A DNA stretch of 64,000 bases from assembly GCF_026017845.1 (NCBI RefSeq), contig NZ_CP100416.1:4249615-4313614 (forward strand), given 5' to 3'. The number at the start of each line of letters is the position of its first letter. Positions within the stretch are counted from its first letter, which is position 1. The stretch is from Amycolatopsis mediterranei (GTDB taxonomy: Bacteria > Actinomycetota > Actinomycetes > Mycobacteriales > Pseudonocardiaceae). Below the pieces are notes generated by a model. The model was not told the DNA's origin and ran no database searches. It saw only the letters and a program-made list of their open reading frames with translations. Positions 8,378 through 16,834 of this stretch are shown here, piece by piece. The position numbers and the translations under genes are program-made.

Positions 8378-10573
8378 TCACAGCAAGGCGTCAGCGGTGA
8401 TGGGGAACTCTCGGATGTGTCGTCCGGTGGCGTGGAAGACCGCGTTGGCGATCGCCGGGGCCACGCCGACCAGCACGAGCTCAGCCAAGCCCTTCACACC
8501 GAGGGGGTCGGCTTCGCGGTCTTCGCCGTCGAGGTAGATCGCGCGCAGGTTCTGGATGTCGGCGTTGACCGGGACGAGGTAGTCGGCGAGGTTGGCGTTC
8601 ACGATACGGCCGTCGCGCGGGTCGGTGACGGTGTGCTCCAGCAGGGCGGCGCCGATGCCGCCGACCATGCCGCCGAGGGCCTGGCTGTCGGCGAGCTTGG
8701 GGTTGACGATGCGGCCCGCGTCGTAAACGCCGAGCATGCGCCGGATCCGGACCAGCCCGAGACGGGCGTCGACGGCGACTTCGGCGAACACCGCGCCGTA
8801 GCCGTACATCGAGAACCGGTCGTGCTCCGGCGGTGCCCACGACCCGATCACCTCGAGGTGATCGCGGCCGGTGCGGGCCAGCAGCTGCCGGTAGGTCTCG
8901 CCGTGCGTGGGGTCGTTCTTGACGGACATTCGTCCTTTTCGGACGATGATGCTGTCGGGATCGACGCCGTGTAACGGGGATCGCGGGTCGTTGACGGCGA
9001 GCGTGATGGCCTGGCGGCGGACCTTGTCGCAGCCGTCCTGGACGGCGGAGCCGACGCTGGCCATGGTCATGGAGCCGCCGTGGGGCGGGGTCGGGGGCAT
9101 GAGCGAGTCGCCGAGTTCGAACCGGACGGTGTCCATGGTCAGGCCGAGGGCGTCGGCGGCGACCTGGGGCATGGAGGTGTAGGTGCCGGGGCCCATGTCG
9201 CTGGTCGCGGACTGGACCAGTGCGGTGCCGTCGGCGTTGAGCCGGACGTGGGCCTGTGCGGGGGCGCGGGCGGTGTCGTAGACGGCGGCGGCCATGCCGG
9301 TGCCGATCAGCCAGTCGCCGTCGCGAGTGGCGCCTGGCTTGGGGTTCCGGCGTTGCCAGCCGAACTCCCGGGCGCCGGCGTCGTAGCATTCGCGCAGCCG
9401 GCGGGTGGAGAACGGCTGGCCGCTGGACTCGTCCACGGTCGGTTCGTTGCGCTTGCGCAGTTCGATGGGGTCGAGGCCGAGCTGGTGCGCGAGCTCGTCC
9501 ATCGCGGATTCGATGACGAGGGCGGCGGAGGCGTAGCCGGGTCCGCGCATCCAGATCGGGGTGTTCACGTTCAGGGGCACGGTCGCGTACGACTGGCGGA
9601 CGTTCGGCATGGAGTAGAGCATCTGGCCGGGCGCCAGCATCGCTTCGGTGAACGTTTCGTAGCTGGAGGTTTCGCCGCGGATTTCGTGCGTCATCGCGGT
9701 CAGCCGTCCGGTGCGGTCGCTGCCGAGCCGGAGCCGGTAGGAGTAGGCGGGCCGGAACCCGGTGCCGAAGTACAGCTGCCGGCGTGTCATGACGAGCTTG
9801 ACCGGATGCCCGGTCTCGCGGGCGGCGAGTGCGGCGATCGTGGTGTGCGGCCAGGCGCGCAGGCCGCTGCCGAACGCGCCGCCGACGAACGGGGAGATCA
9901 CCCGGACAGCGGTCTGCGGGATATCGAAGACGGCGGCGAGCTCCTGCTGGGTGCCGCCGATGACCCATTGGGTCTTGTCCCAGACGGTGAGCCGGTCGCC
10001 GTCCCAGCGGGCGATGGTGGCGTGCGGTTCCATGGGGTTGTGGTGGTTGCGGGCGGTCCGGTAGGTCAGGTCCAGCCGGACCGGGGCGCTGTTCAACGCC
10101 CGGTCGGCGTCGCCGCGCGCGTAGGTCGTCGGCGGGTCGGCCGGGGCGGTGGTCAGGTCGGTGACCGGCTGCTCGGCGGCGTAGGACACGTGCACCAGCC
10201 GTGCTCCCTGCTGCGCGGCTTCCCAGGTCGTGGCGACCACGACCGCGACCGGCTGGCCGAAGAACCGCACCCGGTCGTCTTGGAAGACCCGCAGCCGCGA
10301 GTTGGGCGCCGGGTTGTTCGATCCCGGATTGTCCACATAGGGCAGCCGGGGTGCGTTGAGGTGGCTGAGCACGCGGAGAACACCGGAGTGGGCGCGAGCG
10401 GCGCCATCGTCGATGCCCGTGATGCGGCCGCGTCCGACGCTGGCGTCGACGACGGCGGCGTATAGGACTCCGTAAGTCGGCTGGTCGGCGGCGTAGCGTG
10501 CGCGCCCGGTGACCTTGAGGCGTCCGTCCACTCGGGACTGCGGGGTGCCGACGGCGGTGCGGGGCTGGCTCAT
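8378..10573 (-). CDS. paoC: Molybdenum cofactor-binding subunit of PaoABC-like aldehyde oxidoreductase
   Basis: The 731-residue length matches E. coli PaoC/YagR (732). It is the catalytic molybdopterin-cytosine-dinucleotide subunit of the xanthine oxidase family. Moco-binding stretches such as GGAFGSGLRAWPH, WMRGPGYASAALVIESAMDE and VKGLAELVLVG are present, with the expected Glu near the end. ATG 10573 follows GGGAGG and overlaps the stop of the FAD subunit gene as ATGA. Its electron partner gene, paoB, is broken, so the complex may be inactive. The probable substrates are aromatic aldehydes. Confidence 0.9.
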   Translation of the reverse strand: MSQPRTAVGTPQSRVDGRLKVTGRARYAADQPTYGVLYAAVVDASVGRGRITGIDDGAARAHSGVLRVLSHLNAPRLPYVDNPGSNNPAPNSRLRVFQDDRVRFFGQPVAVVVATTWEAAQQGARLVHVSYAAEQPVTDLTTAPADPPTTYARGDADRALNSAPVRLDLTYRTARNHHNPMEPHATIARWDGDRLTVWDKTQWVIGGTQQELAAVFDIPQTAVRVISPFVGGAFGSGLRAWPHTTIAALAARETGHPVKLVMTRRQLYFGTGFRPAYSYRLRLGSDRTGRLTAMTHEIRGETSSYETFTEAMLAPGQMLYSMPNVRQSYATVPLNVNTPIWMRGPGYASAALVIESAMDELAHQLGLDPIELRKRNEPTVDESSGQPFSTRRLRECYDAGAREFGWQRRNPKPGATRDGDWLIGTGMAAAVYDTARAPAQAHVRLNADGTALVQSATSDMGPGTYTSMPQVAADALGLTMDTVRFELGDSLMPPTPPHGGSMTMASVGSAVQDGCDKVRRQAITLAVNDPRSPLHGVDPDSIIVRKGRMSVKNDPTHGETYRQLLARTGRDHLEVIGSWAPPEHDRFSMYGYGAVFAEVAVDARLGLVRIRRMLGVYDAGRIVNPKLADSQALGGMVGGIGAALLEHTVTDPRDGRIVNANLADYLVPVNADIQNLRAIYLDGEDREADPLGVKGLAELVLVGVAPAIANAVFHATGRHIREFPITADALL

Positions 10574-11285
10574 CGGGTGCCTCCCACGACGCGCAGCTGG
10601 CGTTCGACCGTGCGCTTGAGCAGTTCGACCTTGAACCCGTTGTGCCGCAGCGGCCGGGCGCCGTCCGCGGCTCGCTGCGCGGCCTTGGTCCACAGCGAAT
10701 CCGAGGGCCGCTTGCCGAGCAGGTACCGTTCGACGGCGGGAAGCTTCCACGGGACGGTGCCCACGCCGCCGGCGGCGATCTTCGCGGCGCGGATCACTCC
10801 GCCTTGGATGTGGAGGGCGACCGCGCTGCGGAGCCGCCGAGAATGGCGTGGCCGCGGTTGTAGCCGTCGAGGGCGGCGCATCCCGAGCCCGGTTCGCGTT
10901 TGTTGCAGTTCGCGGTCACGTCCCGGAAGTAGGTGCACCGGGTGCGCTGCATGATGTTGCCGCCGATGGTGGCCATGTTGCGCAGCTGAGCGGAAGCGCT
11001 CAGCCCCAGCGCCTCGGACACCACCGGGAAGGCCGAGCGCACCCGCGGGTCCGCGGCCGCGTCGGCCATCCGCGTCAGCGCGCCGATCCGCAGACCGCCG
11101 CCGGCGGTGGGGGAGAGGCCGGTGAGTGGCAGCTTGGCGATGTCGACCAGGGTGCCGGGACGTTCCACGGTCTCGCGCATCAGGTCGACCAGCGTCGTGC
11201 CGCCGGCGATGAAGCGTGCGCCCCGCTGCCCGGCCGCGACCGCGGCCCGGACGTCGGGCACTTTGGTGTAGGAGAAGGACTCCAT
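10570..11285 (-). pseudogene. paoB: FAD subunit of PaoABC-like oxidoreductase, internal deletion plus frameshift
   Basis: The N-terminal frame (11285 to about 10840) has the FAD-binding start with AGGTTLVDLMRETV and the extra 4Fe-4S motif typical of PaoB/YagS: CTYFRD followed by CNKREPGSGCAALDGYNR. It reaches HAILGGS and then shifts frame, ending at 10794. The C-terminal frame (about 10845 to 10570) encodes VALHIQGGVIRAAKIAAGGVG through LRHNGFKVELLKRTV. About 80-100 residues between these halves are missing compared with the family length of about 320. The gene cannot make a normal subunit. Its start and the ATGA junction to paoC are intact, which suggests recent damage or an assembly error. 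Confidence 0.82.
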
Positions 11286-11289
11286 CGGA

Positions 11290-11901
11290 TCAGCTCCCCG
11301 CCTGCTGGATGGCTTTGACGATCTTCACGTAGCACCCGCAGCGGCAGATGTTGCCGCTCATCCACTCCCGGATCTCCTCCGGCGACCCGGTGTGGCCCTC
11401 CTGCATGCAGCCGACGCCGGACATGATCTGCCCGGGGGTGCAGTACCCGCACTGGAAGGCGTCCTGGTCGACGAACGCCTGCTGCAGCGGGTGCAGCGGG
11501 CCGTCGTCGGCGTCGGCGAGGCCCTCGATGGTGGTGACGTGCGCGCCTTCCAGACGCACCGCCAGCGTGAGGCACCCATTGATCCGCCGGCCGTCGACGA
11601 GCACGGTGCAGGCGCCGCACGCACCGGCGTCGCAGCCCTTTTTCGTGCCGGTGAGTCCGAAGTGCTCGCGCAGCAGGTCCAGCAGAGACGTCCGGTTGTC
11701 GACGGTGACGGTGTGCCGGGTTCCGTTGACGGTCAACGAGACCTGGCTGCTCGGCGCGCTGTCCGCGGCGGCGGCGGTGCCCAGCAGCGGTGGTCCGGCC
11801 ACGACGGCGGCGCCGCTCACGGCCGAGGCGGCGAGGAACGTGCGCCGGCGAAGGCTCGGCGGTGAGTCCGGTTCGGTCCGTTCGAGGGGTTCGGGCGACA
11901 T
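11290..11901 (-). CDS. paoA: 2Fe-2S subunit of PaoABC-like aldehyde oxidoreductase with TAT signal
   Basis: A 203-residue iron-sulfur subunit. A twin-arginine signal (RRRTFLAASA) at about 18-45 indicates export of the folded complex, as for PaoA/YagT. The plant-type 2Fe-2S cluster ligands are in GCDAGACGACTVLV with NGC, and the second cluster ligands are CGYCTPGQ and CRCGCY. It transfers electrons between the molybdenum site and the FAD subunit. Its 5' end overlaps the 3' end of the upstream MFS gene by 85 bases, and no good ribosome site is visible. An operator-like half palindrome lies 48-70 bases upstream. Confidence 0.92.
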   Translation of the reverse strand: MSPEPLERTEPDSPPSLRRRTFLAASAVSGAAVVAGPPLLGTAAAADSAPSSQVSLTVNGTRHTVTVDNRTSLLDLLREHFGLTGTKKGCDAGACGACTVLVDGRRINGCLTLAVRLEGAHVTTIEGLADADDGPLHPLQQAFVDQDAFQCGYCTPGQIMSGVGCMQEGHTGSPEEIREWMSGNICRCGCYVKIVKAIQQAGS

Positions 11902-13127
11902 GGGAGCGATTCGACCAGGCTTTTCCGCGGCGAGGGAGTCTCCGGTGAAGGGTGTACCGGCAGTACCTTGCCAAGGCGCGCGAGAGCTGCCAGCGGCAGC
12001 AGCGTGAGGGCGGCGATGACGGCCCCCACCAGGGGCGGTCCGGTCACCCCGAGCGAATCCAGGGCTGTGCCCGCGATGGCGGTCCCCGCCGCGATACCGG
12101 TGTTGAAGGCCGACGTGCTCAAGGCGGACGTCAGGGTGGGGGCGTCACCGGCGAAGCGGACCGCGAGTGCCGTGACGACGGGGTTGACGGTGAAGCCGGT
12201 CAGCGCCATCAGGAAGACGAGGGCGATGGCGGCGATGGGGCTGGCGGACAGCGGGATCATCAGGAACAGGGCGCCGGAGGTGGCCGCGGCCGCGATGAGG
12301 GTGGTCGCCAGCGGCCGCCGGTCGCCCAGCCGGCCGCCCGCCGCGGTGCCGCCGAGAGCACCGGCGCCGAAGGCGATCAGCGCGAGCGGGACGACGCCGG
12401 CCGGGAGGCCGGCGCGGCCGGTCAGGAGCGGGGTCAAGTAGCTGTAGGCGGCCAGGACCCCGCCCATGATCAGCATCGCGGCGGCCAGCGCCAGCCACAG
12501 CCGGCCGTGGCGCAGGGCCCGGAGTTCGGCCCGCACGGACACCTCGGCCCGCTGCTCAGCGGCAGGGATGAACCGCCCGATCGCCGCGGCGCCGAGGGCC
12601 GAGAGCACGGCCAGGGCCCAGAACGGGCCTCGCCAGCCGGTGACCTGGCCGGCGAAGGCGCCGAGCGGCACACCGACGACGTTGGCCAGCGTCAGGCCGC
12701 CCATCATGACGCCGAGGGCGCGCGTCGAGTCGCGCGGGCCGACGGCGGCCGTGGTGACGACCACGCCGACGGACCAGAACGCCCCGGTCGCCAGCGCGGT
12801 GACGACGCGGGCGGCGAGAACGATCGCGAAGGAGCCGGACAGGGCGGCGAAGACGTGGCCGAGGCTGAACACGGCCAGCGCCAGGACCAGCGTCCGGCGT
12901 CGCGGCAACCGCAGGGTCGCCAGCGCCATGGTGGGCGAGCCGACGATCATGCCGAGCGCGAAGGCGGTGATCAGCAAACCGGCCTGCGACACGCTGACGT
13001 GGAGGTCCCCGGCGAGTTCGGGCAGCAGCCCGGCGACGACGAACTCGGTGGTCCCCATCAGGAAGGTGCCCGCGGCGAGCACCCAGACGACGGCGGGCAG
13101 GCGGCCGGGAGTGGTCCCGGTGTCCAT
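11817..13127 (-). CDS. MFS transporter, DHA1/AraJ-like
   Basis: A 436-residue, 12-segment major facilitator transporter. The motif LMGTTEFVVAGLLPELAGDLHVS begins the family-typical first segment; the loop-2 sequence RLPRRRTLV follows. ATG 13127 has GAGGAG 9 bases upstream. The C-terminal tail after about residue 395 is Pro/Ser-rich, unusually long and overlaps paoA by 85 bases. It sits between the alcohol dehydrogenase and paoABC genes, probably in one operon. It may export substrates or toxic aldehydes, which is inference. Confidence 0.88.
   Translation of the reverse strand: MDTGTTPGRLPAVVWVLAAGTFLMGTTEFVVAGLLPELAGDLHVSVSQAGLLITAFALGMIVGSPTMALATLRLPRRRTLVLALAVFSLGHVFAALSGSFAIVLAARVVTALATGAFWSVGVVVTTAAVGPRDSTRALGVMMGGLTLANVVGVPLGAFAGQVTGWRGPFWALAVLSALGAAAIGRFIPAAEQRAEVSVRAELRALRHGRLWLALAAAMLIMGGVLAAYSYLTPLLTGRAGLPAGVVPLALIAFGAGALGGTAAGGRLGDRRPLATTLIAAAATSGALFLMIPLSASPIAAIALVFLMALTGFTVNPVVTALAVRFAGDAPTLTSALSTSAFNTGIAAGTAIAGTALDSLGVTGPPLVGAVIAALTLLPLAALARLGKVLPVHPSPETPSPRKSLVESLPCRPNPSNGPNRTHRRAFAGARSSPPRP
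11949..11971. promoter_or_regulatory. Degenerate copy of the XRE operator upstream of paoA
   Basis: The left arm AGGGTGTAC (11949-11957), spacer CGGCA and right GTAC core match the perfect palindrome at 14309-14331. The outer right arm is not conserved. It lies within the 3' end of the MFS gene, 48-70 bases before the paoA start. It may be an internal regulatory site, possibly for one of the nearby XRE regulators. Confidence 0.45.
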
Positions 13128-13199
13128 GTGATCTTCTCCTCGGGTGGCCGGCGTGGGCCGCACCGTCGTCGCTGCGGTCCTGGCCGGGTGGTGGTTCTG

Positions 13200-14216
13200 T
13201 CAGGGGGTGAGCAGGGCCTTGATCGCGCGCCGCTCGTCCATCGCCCGGTAACCCTCCGCGACCTGGTCCAGGGGCAGGTTGAGGTCGAAGACCGGGCCGG
13301 GGTCGATGTGGCCGGCCAGCACCCGGTCGACCAGGTCGGGCAGGTAGCGGCGCACCGGCGCGGGTCCGCCGCGCAGGCCGACGTGGGAGAAGAACAGCTC
13401 CTCGCCGGCGATCTGCACGTCGTGCGGGACGCCCACGAAACCGACGTTGCCGCCCGGCCGCGCCGACTGCAGGGCCTGGCGCATGGCCTCGGGGGTGCCG
13501 ACGCATTCGAGCACCGCGTCGGCGCCGATGCCGTCGGTGAGGTCCTTGATGCGCGCGATTCCGTCGTCACCGCGCTCGGTGACGATGTCGGTGGCGCCGA
13601 ATTCGGTGGCGAGCTTCTGCCGCGATTCGTGGCGGCTCATGGCGATGACGCGTTCGGCGCCGAGCTCCTTGGCGGCGATGACACCACAGAGCCCGACCGC
13701 GCCGTCCCCGACCACCACGGCGGTGTCGCCGGGCTTGACCTCGGCGGCGAGGGCGGCGTACCAGCCGGTGCCCATGACGTCGGACACCGCGAGCAGGCTG
13801 GGCAGGAATTCCTCGTCCGGGTGCTCGGCGGTGGCGACGAGGGTGCCCTGGGCGTTCGGGATCCGCACGTAGTCGGCCTGGCAGGTGCTCATGAACTCGC
13901 GGTGCAGGCAGGCGGACTGCCAGCCGTTGCGGCAGTTCGCGCAGGTGTTGTCCGAGGTGGCGAACGACCCGACCACGAACTGGCCGGGCTTGACCGAGGT
14001 CACCTCACTGCCGACCTCTTCGACGACGCCGACGTACTCGTGCCCCATCGGGTGCGGGTCGCCGATCGGCTCGAGGCCGCGGAAAGGCCACAGGTCCGAC
14101 CCGCAGACACAGGTGAGCACGGTGCGGATGATCGCATCGGTCGGCCGCTCGATCTTCGGGTCGTCGAGCTGTTCGAAACGCACGTCGCCGGGCGCGTGGA
14201 TGACAGCTCCGCGCAT
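13200..14216 (-). CDS. Zinc-dependent alcohol dehydrogenase
   Basis: A 338-residue medium-chain dehydrogenase. Catalytic zinc ligands are visible in CVCGSD and GHEYVG. The structural zinc lobe CANCRNGWQSAC is partly changed from the usual four-Cys set. The Rossmann motif is VVVGDGAVGLCGV. ATG 14216 is preceded by GAGGAG. It is the first gene of a likely adh, MFS, paoA, paoB, paoC operon, and is divergent from the XRE regulator at 14363 with a perfect palindrome between them. An alcohol-to-aldehyde-to-acid route through this enzyme and PaoABC is plausible. Confidence 0.9.
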   Translation of the reverse strand: MRGAVIHAPGDVRFEQLDDPKIERPTDAIIRTVLTCVCGSDLWPFRGLEPIGDPHPMGHEYVGVVEEVGSEVTSVKPGQFVVGSFATSDNTCANCRNGWQSACLHREFMSTCQADYVRIPNAQGTLVATAEHPDEEFLPSLLAVSDVMGTGWYAALAAEVKPGDTAVVVGDGAVGLCGVIAAKELGAERVIAMSRHESRQKLATEFGATDIVTERGDDGIARIKDLTDGIGADAVLECVGTPEAMRQALQSARPGGNVGFVGVPHDVQIAGEELFFSHVGLRGGPAPVRRYLPDLVDRVLAGHIDPGPVFDLNLPLDQVAEGYRAMDERRAIKALLTP

Positions 14217-14308
14217 GGTGGACTCCTCACACAGTGACGATGGCGGGCCGCGAAGGCCCCGTGCTTCCAGGCAACTCCTTTTGCGCGCGGGCAGCGAGTC
14301 ACTGCCGA

Positions 14309-14331
14309 GGGGTGTACCGCCAGTACACCCC
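14309..14331. promoter_or_regulatory. Perfect palindromic operator between adh and the XRE regulator
   Basis: GGGGTGTAC (14309-14317) and GTACACCCC (14323-14331) form a perfect 9-bp inverted repeat around CGCCA. It sits 93 bases upstream of adh and 32 bases upstream of the XRE start, where it could control both divergent units. Related copies occur at 16139-16161 and 11949-11971. Confidence 0.7.
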
Positions 14332-14362
14332 AACGTGTGACGCGGGCGCGTACGGTCGCGGT

Positions 14363-15226
14363 GTGGACAATCGTGACGAAGTCCGCGAGTTCCTCGTCTC
14401 GCGGCGCGCGAGGATCGCGCCGGAGCGAGCCGGCCTGCCGGGCGGCACCCGGCGTCGCGTGCCGGGACTGCGGCGCAGCGAGGTCGCCGCGCTGGCCGAC
14501 GTCAGCGTCGAGTACTACGCCAAGCTGGAGCGCGGGAATCTCGCCGGTGCTTCGCCCGCCGTGCTCGAGGCGGTCGCCCGCGCGCTTCAGCTCGACGACG
14601 CCGAACGCGCGCACCTGCTCCACCTCGCCCAGAGCGCCGACGGTGCGGACGTGCTCGCCCGGCCCCGGAAGCGAGCCGGGAAGAAGTGGACGCCGCACCG
14701 GAGTCTGCAGTGGACACTGGACGCGATCACCGCCGGGCCCGCGTTCGTCAACAACGGACGGCTGGACCTGCTCGCCGGGAACGAGCTCGCCCGGGCCTTC
14801 TACAGCGACATGTACGCCGGCGGGCCGACGCCGAACATGGCGCGCTACCAGTTCCTCGATCCGGGATCGCGCCGCTTCTACGCCGACTGGGAGCTGGCCG
14901 CGGACATCACGGTCGACGTCCTGCGTGCCGAGGCCGGGCGCAACCCCGGCGACAAGGGCCTCCACGACCTGGTCGGCGAGCTGTCCACCCGCAGTGACGA
15001 GTTCCGCCGCCGCTGGGGTGCCCACAACGTCCGCCGGCACGGCACGGGCGTAAAGCGTTTCTGTCACCCGTTGGTGGGCGAGGTCACCCTGACGTGGGAG
15101 GCGATGGCGATGGCGGCCGAGCCCGGGCTCACCCTGGTCGTCTACACCGCCGAACCCGGTTCGCCCTCCGCGGAACGTCTGGAGCTGCTGGCGTCCTGGA
15201 CGACGTCGTCGCGCACGGACGAGTGA
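14363..15226 (+). CDS. XRE-family regulator with MltR-type ligand-binding domain
   Basis: A 287-residue paralogue of the regulators at 7464 and 16107. The HTH reads VPGLRRSEVAALADVSVEYYAKLERG, followed by the MltR-type ligand domain with VNNGRLDLLAGN and GELSTRSDEFRRRWG. GTG 14363 (VDNRDEVREF) is chosen because the alignment with its two paralogues starts there. It is divergent from the adh-MFS-pao operon and the perfect palindrome lies between. Its 3' end overlaps the convergent paralogue by 85 bases. It is the probable regulator of the divergent operon. Confidence 0.88.
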   Translation: MDNRDEVREFLVSRRARIAPERAGLPGGTRRRVPGLRRSEVAALADVSVEYYAKLERGNLAGASPAVLEAVARALQLDDAERAHLLHLAQSADGADVLARPRKRAGKKWTPHRSLQWTLDAITAGPAFVNNGRLDLLAGNELARAFYSDMYAGGPTPNMARYQFLDPGSRRFYADWELAADITVDVLRAEAGRNPGDKGLHDLVGELSTRSDEFRRRWGAHNVRRHGTGVKRFCHPLVGEVTLTWEAMAMAAEPGLTLVVYTAEPGSPSAERLELLASWTTSSRTDE

Positions 15227-16107
15227 TTCCGTTCTGCCCGGTCCACTGTGGAGGCTTCTTGAGTGGCCGCCCAGGACGCGAGGAGTCGCAGCGCTTCCTC
15301 CGACGGCGAGCCGGGCTCCGCGGTGTAGATCGTGAGGGTGAGACCCGGCTCGGCGGCCAGTTCGAGGCCCTCGTAGGCCAGGGTGAGGGTCCCGACCACG
15401 GGGTGGTGGAAGGTCTTCGACCCGGTCCCGTGGTGACGGACGTTGTGCGCGCTCCACCGCCGGCGGAACTCGTCGCTGCGGGTCGAGAGCTCGCCGACCA
15501 GGTCGTGCAGCCCCTTGTCGTGCGGGTTGCGACCGGCTTCGGTGTGCAGGATTTCCACGCAGACGTCGGCGAAGAATTCCCAGTCCGGGTAGAACCGGCG
15601 CGACGCGGGGTCGAGGAACTGGAACCGGGCGATGTTCGGCGGCTGCTGCGAGCTCGCGTAGACCTCGGAGTAGAACGCCCGCGCGAGGCGGTTCGCGGCC
15701 AGCAGATCCATCCGTCCGTTGCGGACGAACGCGGGCCCTTCGGTGACCGCGTCGAGGACCTGCTGCAGACTGCCGCGTGGCGACCACTGCTTCACCTTCG
15801 GCCGTCGCCGCAGGATCGCGCTCGTGCCGTCCGCGGCCCGGGCGAGGGCAAGCAGGTGCGCTCGTTCCGCGTCGTCGAGCTGGAGCGCCCGCGCCACGGC
15901 GTCCAGCACGGCGGGGGACACGCCGGCGAGGTTCCCGCGTTCCAGCTTCGCGTAGTACTCGACGCTGACGTCGGCCAGCATCGCGACCTCGCTGCGGCGC
16001 AGCCCCGGTACCCGCCGGTTCCCGCCGGCGGGCAGGCCGGCCCGATCCGGGCTGATCTTGGCCCGCCGCGAGACGAGGAACTCACGGACTTCTTGACGGT
16101 TGTCCAC
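15142..16107 (-). CDS. XRE-family regulator with MltR-type ligand-binding domain
   Basis: A 321-residue regulator closely similar to its convergent neighbour at 14363-15226: both begin VDNR.EVREFLVSRRA. HTH VPGLRRSEVAMLADVSVEYY and the ligand domain with VRNGRMDLLAAN and STRSDEFRRRW are intact. A C-terminal extension of about 35 residues, Ser/Arg-rich, is read across the 3' end of the neighbour and may have no function. The GTG at 16107 faces a damaged SDR gene, with an imperfect copy of the palindromic operator in the intervening 129 bases. Confidence 0.86.
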   Translation of the reverse strand: MDNRQEVREFLVSRRAKISPDRAGLPAGGNRRVPGLRRSEVAMLADVSVEYYAKLERGNLAGVSPAVLDAVARALQLDDAERAHLLALARAADGTSAILRRRPKVKQWSPRGSLQQVLDAVTEGPAFVRNGRMDLLAANRLARAFYSEVYASSQQPPNIARFQFLDPASRRFYPDWEFFADVCVEILHTEAGRNPHDKGLHDLVGELSTRSDEFRRRWSAHNVRHHGTGSKTFHHPVVGTLTLAYEGLELAAEPGLTLTIYTAEPGSPSEEALRLLASWAATQEASTVDRAERNHSSVRDDVVQDASSSRRSAEGEPGSAV

Positions 16108-16138
16108 GCCACCACGATAAGTCCGGCAGCGCGGCCGA

Positions 16139-16161
16139 AGGGTGCCCTGCCGGTACACCTT
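16139..16161. promoter_or_regulatory. Imperfect XRE operator between regulator and SDR fragment
   Basis: AGGGTGCCC (16139-16147), 5-base spacer, GTACACCTT (16153-16161). It has the same geometry as the perfect site at 14309-14331, with 7 of 9 left-arm bases matching that site when A/G at the first base is counted as a mismatch. It lies between divergent genes, consistent with autoregulation. Confidence 0.5.
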
Positions 16162-16236
16162 TCGAGAGAACCTCGCGAGAGGCGCCGGCTCGTGGTTCCG
16201 TGGATACCGGAGATTGAACCCGACCAAGGAGGCACC

Positions 16237-16425
16237 TTGCCGACCTTCGCACTCGTCGGTGCCGGCCCCGGCCTGGGGCTCGCCACCGCGCGCCGCTTCG
16301 GGGCGGCCGGTCACCCCGTCGCCCTGATCGCCCGCGACGCCGAGCGCTTGGCCGAGCTGACGACCGCCCTCGCCCGCGACGGAATCCGGGCTCGCGCGTT
16401 CCCGGCGGACGTGCCACCGCCGTGA
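16237..16425 (+). pseudogene. Truncated short-chain dehydrogenase, first 62 residues only
   Basis: TTG 16237 has an ideal AAGGAGG site. The product begins with the SDR nucleotide-binding motif VGAGPGLGLATARRFG and continues LIARDAERLAEL, then stops after FPADVPPP. The catalytic YxxxK region and the remaining 180 or more residues are missing, and the next gene starts in the overlapping GTGA. A deletion has probably removed the rest of the gene. The 62-residue product cannot be a functional dehydrogenase. Confidence 0.75.
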
Positions 16426-16770
16426 ACATCCGCCTCACCGTCGACGGCCGCGTCGTGACCGCGACCCTGAACGACAGCCCGAGCGCCCGCGACTTCGCCA
16501 CGCTCCTGCCGCTCACCCTGAACCTGAGCGACTTCCACGAAACGGAACGGATCTCGGACCTGCCTCGGCGGCTGACGACCTCCGGCGCTCCGGAAAGCGC
16601 TGAGCCGAAAGCCGGGGATATCGCCTTTTACGCTCCCTGGGGCAACCTGGCTATCTACTACCGCGACGCGCCGCCCGCGAGCGGCGTGGTGGTTCTCGGT
16701 CGCTTGGCCGACGGGGTGTGCCGACGTGCTCGCCGCTGCCGAGCGGGTCGCCGTCGAACTCGTCCCTTGA
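16422..16770 (+). pseudogene. Cyclophilin-like fold protein, frameshifted near its C-terminus
   Basis: The frame from GTG 16422 encodes the cyclophilin-like small protein family: MNIRLTVDGRVVTATLND, DFATLLPLTL, GDIAFYAPWGNLAIYYRD. After VVLGRLADGV the expected last strand (DVLAAAERVAVELVP, then stop at 16768-16770) is in another frame, so the original frame instead runs to 16853 with a Cys/Arg-rich tail. The shift lies near 16716-16720. A catalytic role has not been shown for this family. The gene is either slightly damaged or the base call is wrong. Confidence 0.7.
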
Positions 16771-16834
16771 TCCTGGAGACGCCGGCTTGCCGCAGCGGCG
16801 AGAAGTGGGCCGTTCAGGAGAATCGGCTGTGCAC

